Positions 11,954-22,648 of a stretch of 64,000 nt of DNA are shown piece after piece; position 1 is the stretch's first letter; each line of letters opens with the position of its first letter. Under the pieces are notes generated by a model. It saw only the letters and a program-made list of their open reading frames with translations. It did not search any database and was not told the origin of the DNA. Source of the DNA: Diplosphaera chodatii (lineage: Eukaryota > Chlorophyta > Trebouxiophyceae > Prasiolales > Stichococcaceae); the NCBI GenBank assembly GCA_032358165.1, contig JAALGY010000053.1, forward strand, positions 2,170,001 to 2,234,000. Reading direction: 5' to 3'. A program made the translations under genes and the position numbers.

Positions 11954-13649
11954 ATGGTGAGCCCACGGATGCCTCAGCGGCGCTGGCCGCGCATCTTGGC
12001 ACAATATACACCACTACCTCCTGCAGCAGGATGTGTGTACTTACTGGGCTACCTCTGCCCGCACAGGGGCGCGTGCGGACCAAGACCGTGAAGAAGGCGA
12101 GCCGCGTCATCATTGAGAAGTACTATGGCCGTCTCACGACGGACTTCGACACCAACAAGCGGGTGTGCGAGGAGATTGCAGTCATCCAGACCAAGCGACT
12201 CCGCAACAAGATCGCAGGCTTCACCACGGTGAGCTCTGACGTGCTGTCAAGCTTACAACCACTGAGCACCGCAGAGGTCGCAGCTGCCGTTTTCAGGGTG
12301 CTGGCCACACACCGGGGGAGGTCAGCCGCAGCGGAAGCAGCAGCACAGCCTTTGATGCTGATGGTGCTCAAGCAGCGCCATCAGCCTGCTCATCTGGCGG
12401 GCAAACGTCATGATGTAGCCTTGGGCCAGTGGGCGCAGCATGTGCAGCCGCGGTGCTGCAAAAGCAGCATCAGGACGCCAGGCAGCAGCCGCTGATGCTG
12501 GGTCAGCAGCCAGCATGTATAGTACAGCACTGGCAGCAGCCCTGCTCATGGCTAGCGGCGCCAGGCGTTGGAAACATGGCAGCCGGCTGCTAGGAGCAAC
12601 AGTAATTTGTGCCGAGCTGCAGCACATGCGCTGTGCTGAGCCATGGATTGCATGCCCTGCAGCACCTGATGAAGCGCATCCAGCGGGGCCCGGTGCGGGG
12701 CATCTCCCTCAAGCTGCAGGTGAGAGGCGTGTTTCTGCTGGCTACTCTGCAGTGCTGTGCATCCCTGCGGATGGGCGCTCTATCTGCTGTGCAATGTCTG
12801 CGCATGTTGGGGTGTGCCTCGGTATGGCCTTGCCACATGAGGGGCCTCACCTTGCAATGGATCATGGCAAAACACGATGCCATCATGCACCTCGGGGAAC
12901 TGGTGGTGTAAAGTCCAATCAACAACAGGCGTTCTCCCACAATACATGCACTCGAATCACAGAGCGCAACACAACTGCTCTCCTACATTCCATGACTGAT
13001 ATTCCGCTGCACAACAGGAGGAGGAGCGGGAGCGGCGCATGGACTTCGTGCCCGACGAGTCCGCCGTCAACACCGAGCTCATCGAGGTGCGCGACAGGGT
13101 CCTGCGTCCGCTGCTCCATGCCGCAACTTCTTATGCCCGGTGTTGCTTCTGCATCGTCAGTGCCGTGCATGGCAGTGGGCCACGCAGGCCACAGTCTGTT
13201 GCAGGGTGTTCCTGCAGCTTGCTCATGGCCGGGCTGTGTTGTAGATGAAACTCGTCCAATTGCGCTGGAGTCAACATCTCGACATCCATCATCACATCTG
13301 TCTGCAGGTGGACAGCGACACGATGGACCTGCTCAAGACCCTGGGCATGTCCAACCTGCCGGGCGTGAAGCAGCAGCAGGCGCAGACGGGCGGCTACGCC
13401 GGCTTCGGCGGCCCGGCCGGCGGCTACGGTGAGCGGAAGGGAGCTCGCACGCTTCTGACCTCATGTGCTGCAGTACACACAGTCTGCTCTCTATAGCCAA
13501 GTGTCTTGTACAGGCAGATCCTGCGGTATAGGCCACATGCCAGAAACTCAAAGGATCTTGCAGAGCTGAGAGGTTGTCTGATGCCTTCACTCTGCATATG
13601 TGCAGGCCGTGGCGGCGGCGGCGGCGGCGGCGGCTATGGCGGCCGGTAG
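11954..13649 (+). CDS. RPS17: 40S ribosomal protein eS17
   Basis: This is a component of the small cytosolic ribosomal subunit. The exons are 11954-11956 (the ATG alone), 12067-12228, 12663-12719, 13018-13086, 13308-13428 and 13606-13649. Together they give 151 residues with consistent phase. Exon 2 begins [20 protein letters not shown], and later exons give [37 protein letters not shown] and [14 protein letters not shown]. An intron directly after the start codon is common in ribosomal protein genes. The unusual part is the end: after [13 protein letters not shown] the protein continues as a Gly/Tyr/Arg tail ([14 protein letters not shown], then [12 protein letters not shown]) in place of the usual short acidic or plain C-terminus. 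The gene is head to head with NRDE2, with 261 bp between start codons. Confidence 0.97.
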
Positions 13650-14068
13650 ACGGCTGCCACTGTGTCCATCTGTATGGTAGATGCGGCGGGTATGCCGCGA
13701 GACTGGGTTGCAGTGGGCATGTGCCGCATGCGTGCTGCTCGATGAGTCGTTGGCTGCGTGAGCAACATGTGCTGTAACCTCAAGCGACGCATGGGTTGAC
13801 CACGAAGTCGATCAGTTGGCCACAATGACCATGCCCACAGGTCGGTCCAGGCCTGACTCCAGTCCAGCTGGCCGTGTGGGTAATGGGGAAAAGGGTCCGG
13901 GTTACCAAATGGTGTCTTGGCATGTCAGTAATCGCAGACGGTGCAGCACTGTTGCGCACTATGCTCACCCACCCCTGCAACATGCTCCGTTTCCAGAGTC
14001 TTTTCGAGAGCTAGCAGTGCGGCTTTGCGGCTTGTCGGCACAGTAATGGCAAGTGCGTTTGCGTCGTC
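13650..14068. other. RPS17 3' region and upstream of GH135-like gene
   Basis: No gene is seen. TGTAA at 13773-13777, about 124 nt after the eS17 stop, matches the polyadenylation signal used by many green algae. The right part should contain the promoter of the secreted protein gene. Confidence 0.5.
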
Positions 14069-15977
14069 ATGCCACCAAGGAAGGCCGCCTCTTCGACAGC
14101 ACTTGGCCAAGCGCAATGCATCATAGCCGTGCTGCTGCTTCTAGCACCGCTGACAGGTAACTGTGCATACCTCGACTGAGTGGTCGGCTGTCCGAGGCTC
14201 TGCGCACGAGGCGTTCCGGATGTGAGGCTTTGCTGGTGGATGACATGACGCGCTGATCGGGGTGCAACCCACCTGCAGACGCCGTGAAGCTCATCGTTCC
14301 GGCATACTGGGACGCGTACGATGCCAACGCCTGCTCCGCCGCCGGCATCAAGGGCGCCTGGCTATCCCTGGTGGGTGTGCAATGCATGTACGTATTTGCA
14401 TGCAGCCTACGGCCGTGTAAAGAGCCACTGCTGAGCTTGCTAGCTTGAGGTCGTTTCACGTTGGATGACTTGCGTCGCCCTGCAGGCTGCTGGCAAGTCG
14501 AATGTGGTGACGGTCATCAACCCGAACAGCGGTCCCGACTTCACAGGTCGTGATGCCACCGTGAAGTGCCTGCCCCACCTCAGACGAGCCGGCAACACCC
14601 TGATCGGCTATGTTGCCACAGGTATGCATGCTTGGGAGTAAGTGCTTCAGAGGCAGCTGGGCAGTGTGGGCTCCATTAGACTGTTTGATGCTCGGCGATG
14701 AAGTTCACCACAGGTGGCATGACAATTCACAGTATCACGCATGCGGATCCGACTGCAGGCTATGGCAAGCGCTCGCTTTCAGACATAAGCAGGGACATCC
14801 AGAAATACAGGGCGTCCTACAGGCCGTACATGACCGGCATCTTCTTCGATGAAGGCATCAGCTGGTGAGGGCCGTGCACCATGCCAGGTTGACATCAGCA
14901 ACAGGGAGCTCCACTGACGGCGAAGGCAGCGCTCATAGACGTAAACTTTCAGGTTCGTATGCGTGATGCGCATGCTGTCAACGCAGGTGGCAAGGCAATG
15001 CAGCAATGACGGTCCGCTACAACACCATTGCCAGAATGGCCCGCGCTGCAGGCTTCACGTAAGCTGTGGATGTCAAACTTGCCTGGGTGTACGACCTTGA
15101 GCATGTCCTTCTGAACGCAATGGACTGCTCAATGCTCAGCCTTCCGCACCGTGACGCCCTTCATCACATGATGGCCCCTTTCCCTCTGCCGCAGGTATCT
15201 CGTAATCAATGGCGGGACACGCTTTCCATCACAGTTCCTGGCTGCTTTCGACTTGGTGATAGGGTACGAGTCCGTAGGTGCGTGCTGTAGATGAGCCATA
15301 CTGCGTGAGAGTGCCCAACAAGCACCAATTTTTGCCGCCATTTGGTTTACGGCCCAACAGGACTGCTGCTGCCGCTGCAGGCGCTGACTGGCGCAAGGGC
15401 AACAACCACGGCATCTGTCCCCAGCCGAAGTTCGTGTCGCGGGGCGACAGCGGCTACTGCAGGGGCACGAAGAACTGTGACCTTCGTGGCTTCAACTGCA
15501 GGTGTGTGGCTGCAAACCCGACAGTTCACATGACTCCAAGGCTGACGACGTACTTCCTCCAGACCCTGCAGTAATGCATGCCAGCCACTGCGGGGCCAGC
15601 CGCAGGCCACACACCCAGTGAACCCTTGTCGCATCACTGCCGTGTCGGTTTTCTGCAGGCAAGCTAAGAAGGGGCAGGTAGCTGCGCTGGTCTTCTGCCA
15701 GCCATCTGCTGGCTTCCAGTCAACTATGGCGCAGGTGCGCCTTGTGCAGATGCTGTACATGCGCAGCGCAACCCACAAAACATCATACTTGCACGATGGC
15801 TTGGCTTGAAGGGCACCCAAATCGGCTTGGGAGTCACCTGGGCGTTCGGTGCTTCACCCACAGGCAATGCAGGCAGGGTATGGCGCCGTGTACCTCACAA
15901 ACGATGGCTGCGGTAATAGCAATCCGTGGGACAGCCTAGCAACATACTGGTCATCATCACGGCAGGCGCTCGGCTGA
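14069..15977 (+). CDS. Secreted spherulin-4 / GH135-like protein
   Basis: Nine exons (14069-14156, 14279-14370, 14486-14621, 14759-14864, 14987-15058, 15195-15277, 15381-15501, 15659-15734, 15864-15977) join in phase to 295 codons. The N-terminus MPPRKAASSTALGQAQ followed by IIAVLLLLAPLT looks like a secretion signal. The body reads KLIVPAYWDAYDANACSAA, VVTVINPNSGPDF, GNTLIGYVATGYGKRSLSDI, YMTGIFFDEGIS and YLVINGGTRFPSQFL. This is the spherulation-specific family 4 fold, whose fungal member Sph3 (GH135) cuts galactosaminogalactan. The acidic FFDEG and NPNSGP motifs are present. An exon at 15381-15501 adds a Cys-rich segment (GICPQPKF, GYCRGTKNCDLRGFNCR) that I do not know from the family. The end reads GYGAVYLTNDGCGNSNPWDS. 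The substrate in an alga is unknown. Confidence 0.85.
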
Positions 15978-16531
15978 TGGCTGTAGCACACATCACTGCA
16001 GCAGCACAGGCGCGCTGGTGCGCGGTAGCACCGTTCTGGACATATATAGCGTAAGAACACAGCAGGATCGTGGCAGCTGGTGCGGGCATAATCTCGGTGC
16101 ATACAGGTGCCGGCCGAGCCTGCCTGCTGTGTCAGGTAGTCGTTAGTTGGAGAACTGCGCTGTGCTGTGTGGGTGTTCGGCCCATACACAATTTAACTGC
16201 GCCGAAGCTGACAGAGAGGAGTTGTGAGTCATGACTTCAGCTGAACCGCCATTCTTGACAACGAAACATTCATTCATCAGTTTCCATGCACTGTGTGGCA
16301 TTTGTGTGCGAAGGGCCATGTCTGCGCGGGGTTCAACTGAAGTATCTGCGAATGCCAGCCCGAGGTTGGGTTGATGGCAGTGATGATTGTTGTCTGTTGC
16401 GCATGACCAAGGCTGTAAGCTATGATATAGGGCATCATTGAGCGATGACTGCGGGAGAGTCTCGTGTGAAGTCGAAATCTGTATACACTGGTCACTGCAG
16501 CTGATTCCCCAAACAACCTGCCAATGCACTA
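15978..16531. other. Convergent 3' regions
   Basis: No gene is seen between the stop of the GH135-like gene and the stop of EMC2. A CATATATAGC stretch lies near 16040 and TGTAA near 16411 on the plus strand. Both are of uncertain meaning. Confidence 0.5.
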
Positions 16532-18898
16532 TCACCGCCCTGTCAACTTCAGCTGTCCTGTTTGCCCCAGCTGCGCCTGCAGCAGCTTCTGCACAAGCGG
16601 CAGCTTTGATGGAGCTGCTTCCCTGCAGTTCAGTGTCACGACACACCGTATGATGTCACAGCCACCACTCTCGCAGCGTGCGACAAGGCAGTGAGGTGAT
16701 TGTTGTCAAGCTTGCAGGAGCAGACTGGACACCTGTACTGGGCCACAAGCGTGGCTGCCGCAGCTGCCCCAAGACCATCGGCATCTGCACTCGGGCCCTG
16801 TGCAGTGCAAGAGGACACTTCGTCTCAGCCACGTCCTCATGTTCAGCAGCCACGTGCAACCTGCTCAGCAACACGAATAGCAGCATGCCATGGCACTTGA
16901 GCATGCACTTTGGAGCCAGCTGGTGCTGGCATACTGTGCACTACTTCGCTTGCTGATGATGGCTGTTTGGGGTTGTTGATAGGTCACCAGCAGCAGCCAA
17001 CAGCGATTTATCATATCGTTTCAAATCCTCATATAGGTTTATATTCCGGCAGTGTGCATCGCTGTACCTTCTGCTGCCCGCTCGCTGCCAGGGCCGCCGT
17101 CGCGGCGGTGACGCCGTACAGCGCCCGAGGACTACGGCCGTCGCTGAGCTGCAGTGCCGAGGCGTAGTACTGGCGCGCCAGCTTGTGGTTGGCCTGTGAA
17201 CACAGCATCCCCGTCTTCGACACTCACCCCAGGCAAACATCGCAACAGCACGCTGCAAGGTGCAGGCATGTGTTGGACCTCGTCACTTTGCAACCTGCAC
17301 GCATCGGAAGAGGCAACCAAGGCGGCACCACGCAGTCGGGGTACGCCTGTCTTGGAACAGCTTTGCAAGGGATGCTCCATCTAGCAAATGGGAGATTAGA
17401 TGACAGCAGTGTCGGGGATCCATGCGCACTGGGCCGCCAATGGTGTACAGGGTGTCGGCGTACAGGAGGTGAAGGCCCAGGCGGCCCGGCTCATGCAGCA
17501 GCGCCTCCTCCAGGCAGAACGCCGCCTGCTGGTACTGCGAAGCCTGCACCGCACCACCCACCCCGGACCGTGCTTCCGGACCTGAGCACCGGCAGAACCC
17601 GCTGCGGAAGGGGGTTGACAGTGGTTCGACAAGTGATATTGTTGTTGTTCTGAGGCACCACCTGCAGGTACATGGCGGCCAGCTCCTCCCAGGCCTCCAA
17701 GTCGTTGACGTACAGCGACACATACTTCGTGAGCAGCGTGACGGCCGCCTGCGTGTCGCCGCGCGACGCAATCTGCGGAGGATGCGAGCAGCTTGCTGGT
17801 TGACATGGTGCAGAACCTGACGACGGCACCACGTCCAGCAGGACCACCTTTGCAATGCGTGCTGGCAAACAACAGGACCTTGTGCAGCAGCGACAGTCAG
17901 GTGGGGCGCCCGCAACGAGGCTGTGGCACAGTGCAGCTGAGGGTCTCTTCTACTGCAACACTTCCGGTCATCACAGTAGGAACTGCCCACGCTTGATTGG
18001 GGGGGCACCTGGGCGATCTGGCGCTTGAGCGCCCCCTGGTCCAGGGCCGCCTTCTCCATCACGCCCTCGTACCACTGCTGCGCCTCGTCCATGCGGCCCC
18101 GCGCCTCGTTGTACATGCCCTGCAGCGCAGCCGCGGGCCGGTCTGGCTGTGTCGCAGACGGTCAGGAGGGTGGTAGGACCTGCAAGCTGCTTGCCACTCG
18201 TTTGGCTGGCCAAGCGCCATTGCTATGTCCTTCGTCTACCACATGCAGGTGTGCATCGTCACCTGCAACTGATTGCGAGAAGTCTGGCCATGCAGTTTCG
18301 GATGCCCGCACCGTGAGGCGATCCGCACGGCGGCTGTTGGGGAACTGATTCCGTATTTGCTCAACCAGCTGCAGCGCCAGAGCTGGGTTGGGCCCGTCCA
18401 TTGCAGCCACGGCGACTTGCTCCCTCACGAGCCACACTGTGCTTGGACACAGCGCACCCTTGCAGCCAGCGTCATTGGGTCGTCGAAGCGAGTCAGATCG
18501 GACCACAACCCTGTCAACTGCCACATGCGGCAGCGGCAAACACTGCAGGTGCCTACGTTCTTCGTATGAAAGAGCCGATGCATGGCGCGTCAGCAGCAGC
18601 GAGCCCCACCGCACCACACCCTCTGAGTCTCGCACCTTCAGGTCCCTGACCTGTGACACAGGCAAGCGACATGTGAGGGGCGCATGCGCCAGTGTGACCA
18701 TGGCTCCAGCAATTGGATGACACAAGTGACTCCGCATTGAGTTGCTCCCTCTTGACAATGTAGATGCATCGTGTCCCCCTGTTTACTGTACTGCGACAGG
18801 ACCTGCTTCAGGTACTGCGACAGCTGCGCAGCAGACGGTCCCCGCGGCGCCTGGTCGAGCTCCTGCCACTTCTCGTCCAGGGCGCGCAGCTCCGTCAT
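16532..18898 (-). CDS. EMC2: ER membrane protein complex subunit 2
   Basis: EMC2 is the cytosolic TPR subunit of the EMC, which inserts tail-anchored and multi-pass proteins into the ER membrane. The start at 18898 gives MTELRALDEKWQELD. Later exons read EQVAVAAMDGPNPALALQLV (18.4 kb), NEARGRMDEAQQWYEGVMEK (18.1 kb), GDTQAAVTLLTKYVSLYVND (17.75 kb), YQQAAFCLEEALLHEPGRLG (17.5 kb) and ANHKLARQYYASALQLSDG (17.2 kb). A small Ala-rich exon follows near 16800 (GPSADADGLGAAAAATLVAQ). The last exon gives PSKLPLVQKLLQAQLGQ and a stop at 16532-16534. TPR helices and the family's SKLPLVQK ending are both present, so the gene looks complete. It converges with the GH135-like gene and lies in tandem behind ALG1. 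Confidence 0.93.
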
Positions 18899-19357
18899 GG
18901 CGCCCAGGCTGCGACGAGCTCGCTTCCCAGGGCCTTGTCTTGCAAGCCTGATCGGTGTGGCTCTGCTTCGATGGTGCGGTGCGATGCACAGTGTGCGCTG
19001 CACGCGGCACTTTCACTTGTGCCACAGACTATCACACGCTGTTTTATCACGAGCGATGCCGATCAGGCTTGATCGTCGCAGCCAAGACGTGTGACATCTG
19101 CAGAGCACACGCATAAGTCGCATATACATCACAAATCGGCGTGAAACTGAGCGCATAAATGCACCTTATGTTCCCCACCCTGCAGCACTAGCTTCAGCCG
19201 AGCATAACTCACAGCACTTGGGGTCTGGACCACTGTTCGTTGCCCATTTGCGGAACATCGTCCGAAGAGTACACTGACGGACGTTGCTGGGCATTTGACA
19301 AGACCTTTTAGCTGGTATAGCATTCCATTCCTCCCTACTGTCAACTTTACCCTGGTG
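18899..19357. other. Spacer between ALG1 and EMC2
   Basis: No gene is seen. On the minus strand it should contain the ALG1 3' UTR followed by the EMC2 promoter and leader. Confidence 0.5.
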
Positions 19358-22143
19358 TCACTTCATTAGCTGTTGCACGACCGGCAACACCGTCTCGCCC
19401 CAGGTGTCTGCCCACCGAACATCATCTGCTGCTGCAATGACCCGCTTCATGTGCCGCAGCCTGGGATCGATGACAAGGCGGCTTGAGCACATGGGTGACG
19501 GACCAAACGTGGGAACGTGTCCGTCGAACAACATCAGCATGACATCAGCGCCCATGCACAAAAAGCTCACCGCTTTGACGGCCGGCTCGGCAGTCCTGCC
19601 AGCAGCTCTGCCAGCTGCGCCGCCAGCTGCTTCGGGCCCGAGAACAGCAGCCCGTTGTCGCCGTCGGACACCAGCTCGTGGATGCAGTCGTACGATGCAG
19701 CGCACACCGGCAGCCCGCACCCGAACATGTCCAGCACCTGCGCACGTGCAGGCACCACATCGGCGCTGCCTCCACTGCACTTGCATCAACAACATCAGAT
19801 CGTGTCACACTCGAAGACTGCTCATCACGCGACCAAGCATTGCATGGTGAGCGCACGGGGGTGCAGGGCCCACCTTCATGGGCAGGTCCAGGCCGGAGGA
19901 GGAGGTGTGCAGGCACACGCCCAGGTCGGCGGCGCCCAGCAGCCGCGGGTAGTCGCCCGGCTCCAGCCACGCGGCGCGGAAGGCGCACCTGCGCGTGCGG
20001 TGACAGAATCATATCTTGACTTGGAACGGTTTTCGGTCGACCTGTTGCTGAAGGTGACAACCCGCTTGATTAAAGGCACACGCAGGCACCAGGTTCACAA
20101 ACATCATGGTGTGCATCAACTGCGTCCTGCAAAGGTGTTTGATACCTCCGCAGGTCCAGCCGCCCCAGGCGCTGGAGGTACGCCGCCCGCTGCGGGCCCT
20201 TGCCGGTGACCACCACCAGCAGCCGCGGCAGCCGCGCCGGCTCCGCTCGCGACTGCAGGGACGAGGGCAGAGCTCACCAAAGCCTGCAACCTGTTGCCGT
20301 GCTGCCACCGCTGTGCCTGGACAACATGCGACACCGACCAGCAGCAGAGACGCGCTGGGAAGTGGGCCACCATGTGGCCAGCTGGAGTAAGCAGGCAGCG
20401 GGTCGGCACCTGCAGGTCGTACAGCCGCACGGCCTCCAGCAGCACGCCGAAATCCTCGTCCGGCGTCCAGCTGGTGCTGCTGATCAGCAGCGCCGGCCGG
20501 TCGGGCCGCGGCCGCACCGTGCCGCGCCTGCTGCAGGTCGTCAGCGGCGTCTCCTGCAGAACAGTCTGCCGCTTGTGGCCAACACACGCGCTGCAGATGG
20601 GGCTCGCCTCCTACCATGCTGTGCATGGAGCATGTCCACGGCAAGAGGGCCTGCTGGCAGCGGTGATGGGGTGCGCCTTGCCAGCGTGCCGCGTCACCCA
20701 ATGCGACGATCGTGCAGTTCACGGAAGATACACCCAGAACTCAGGGATCCCAGGACAGCTGGTTGGGGTTCAACCTTCACACCGTCACTGCATGCATGTT
20801 GTGCAGGCACCCTAAAATGGGCTGCCACTGCTGAGCAGCGGACCTCCGAGCCGTCCTCTGGGACCTGGTACATGGCCGCGATGCAGTCGTTCGGGTGCAG
20901 CGGCGCGGCCAGCATCGGCCGCAGCCGCACCAGCAGCTCGTGCGCGTCGGGCAGTGCTGTCGGCCGGAAGTGCGGCGGCGGGCGGTCGTAGCACAGCGTC
21001 GCCTGCACGCCCCTGCGGGCAGCTGACCGCACGCTGGCAGCGCTGTTTTTCGCGTGTCCAGGCAGCATCGATATTTGGAGCACCGCGTCATGCATTGCTG
21101 TGCCTGCCATGGATGCAGCAGCTGGAGGCGCGAGATCGAGCTGGCAGGTGTGCGATCCTCACCAGCTGCGCTGCAGCTCCTGCTGCATGGCTGCGCTGAC
21201 GCACAGGGACGCCGATGCTCGGCGCGCCCATGTCCGCTCATATTTCTCTGCCGTCTCCACCTGCAGATCCACTGTGAAGATGCCATACGTCACAGCTCAA
21301 GATGTCCACGATGGCAGGAAACGCGTGAGACGCACTGAGACCAAACAAAGCCATGCTCACCAGCCAGTGGCCCTTCCCAAGGCTGAGCATCATGAGCGTG
21401 TAGCCGAAATTGTGCCAGTCATAGATCAGCTTTGCATGGTGCCACCAGGCTGCCAACGAGCACAGCGCCATTGTGGGTATGGTTGGTGGCAGCTGCACGC
21501 AATGCACTTCCGGTCAACAGCAGCACTCTCAGCACATGCAGGGTGACATGCTGGCATATGAGCAATGGTCCATCAGGCACATTGCCAGACATCGGCACCT
21601 GCAAGAGGATGATGCCCGGTGAGGGCATGCGAAAGAGCATCAGCCAGAGCAGCGCCATGGTCTGCAGCAACGGCTTCAGCAGCATCAGCGCCACGCGTGG
21701 CAGCCGTTGCAGGACTTTCGGCCTGCAGATGCAGTGGAAAATGCATCAGCGGCCACTCACTCATGGCCCCGTGCGCATCAATGCAACGAAGAGCGGATTG
21801 CCTGCCAGCTGCGGTGGAGCAGTTCGAGAAGCGGTCACGTGTCTGGTATTCTGTGGCTCTTGATGTGCTCATGCTGCGCCACTGCTGCGAAAGGCTCTGT
21901 GCCTCCCTGCGCCAGCACCTCGACCGCCAGGCCTGCCTGCCCATGCATGTCGAACAGTCACTTGAGCCGAGGTCAAGGAGATGACGTGAGTTCGAGCCAC
22001 GAGCCAGTCCTCTCCGGTGTCTTCAAGATGCATCGCACTGCTGTCACCTGATCCGCCAGTGACAGCGCATGGTACTGCATGCGCGGGCTGCGGCCGAAGT
22101 CGCCAAGCACCACTACCCATGCTATCTGCCTGTCTTCAGCCAT
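19358..22143 (-). CDS. ALG1: ALG1 beta-1,4-mannosyltransferase
   Basis: ALG1 adds the first mannose to GlcNAc2-PP-dolichol on the cytosolic face of the ER, an early step of N-glycan assembly. The ATG at 22143 opens [20 protein letters not shown], continuing [12 protein letters not shown]. Then come a membrane-associated helix ([20 protein letters not shown], 21.65 kb), [20 protein letters not shown] (21.4 kb), [20 protein letters not shown] (21.2 kb), [12 protein letters not shown] (21.0 kb), [20 protein letters not shown] (20.45 kb), [12 protein letters not shown] (20.2 kb), [20 protein letters not shown] (19.9 kb) and [20 protein letters not shown] (19.7 kb). The GT-B donor-site motif around [20 protein letters not shown] is intact. 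The stop is at 19358-19360 after [14 protein letters not shown]. It is head to head with the P5A ATPase gene (505 bp apart). Confidence 0.95.
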
Positions 22144-22648
22144 CTAGGGCCTCAGCAAAGTTCTGGTGTGCTACTGCATGCTTGCGAGGTGCGGATATGG
22201 GGATCAGCACCAGCACGGAGGAACTGCATGCATGTGACACATCGCCGTCAAGAGCACCTGGCGTTTACGCCGTGAAATAGCGTACAGGTCACGCAGCCCA
22301 ATCATCTACGGTGATATCAAGCAGCAGGTGCTGCAAATAGGAATGAGGAATAACATCGTGCGCACAGCCCGACGATCGATCCAATCAATGCTCGCACATG
22401 TCTGCATGTGGGCATGCACGTGCACATTGCTCAGTTTCCCACTTGCCCAGTTGCGTGCAAGTTATCAGGTGCAGCGTTCCAGCACCAGACCGTTTGCGTT
22501 GACGTTGTGACCCCGGCTAGCGCGCCCTGCAACAGGCTCTGCATCTGCAGCGTGCAGTGATCAGGGGAGTGACAATCTTGCAGTCGCTGTTCGGACCAAC
22601 ATGCACAATGCATTTGCAACTTGGTTAATGTGAACAGTAGGCGGCGAT
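22144..22648. promoter_or_regulatory. Shared upstream region of ALG1 and P5A ATPase
   Basis: The 505 bp between two diverging start codons hold no recognised gene. They should contain both promoters. No convincing TATA box is visible. Confidence 0.4.
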
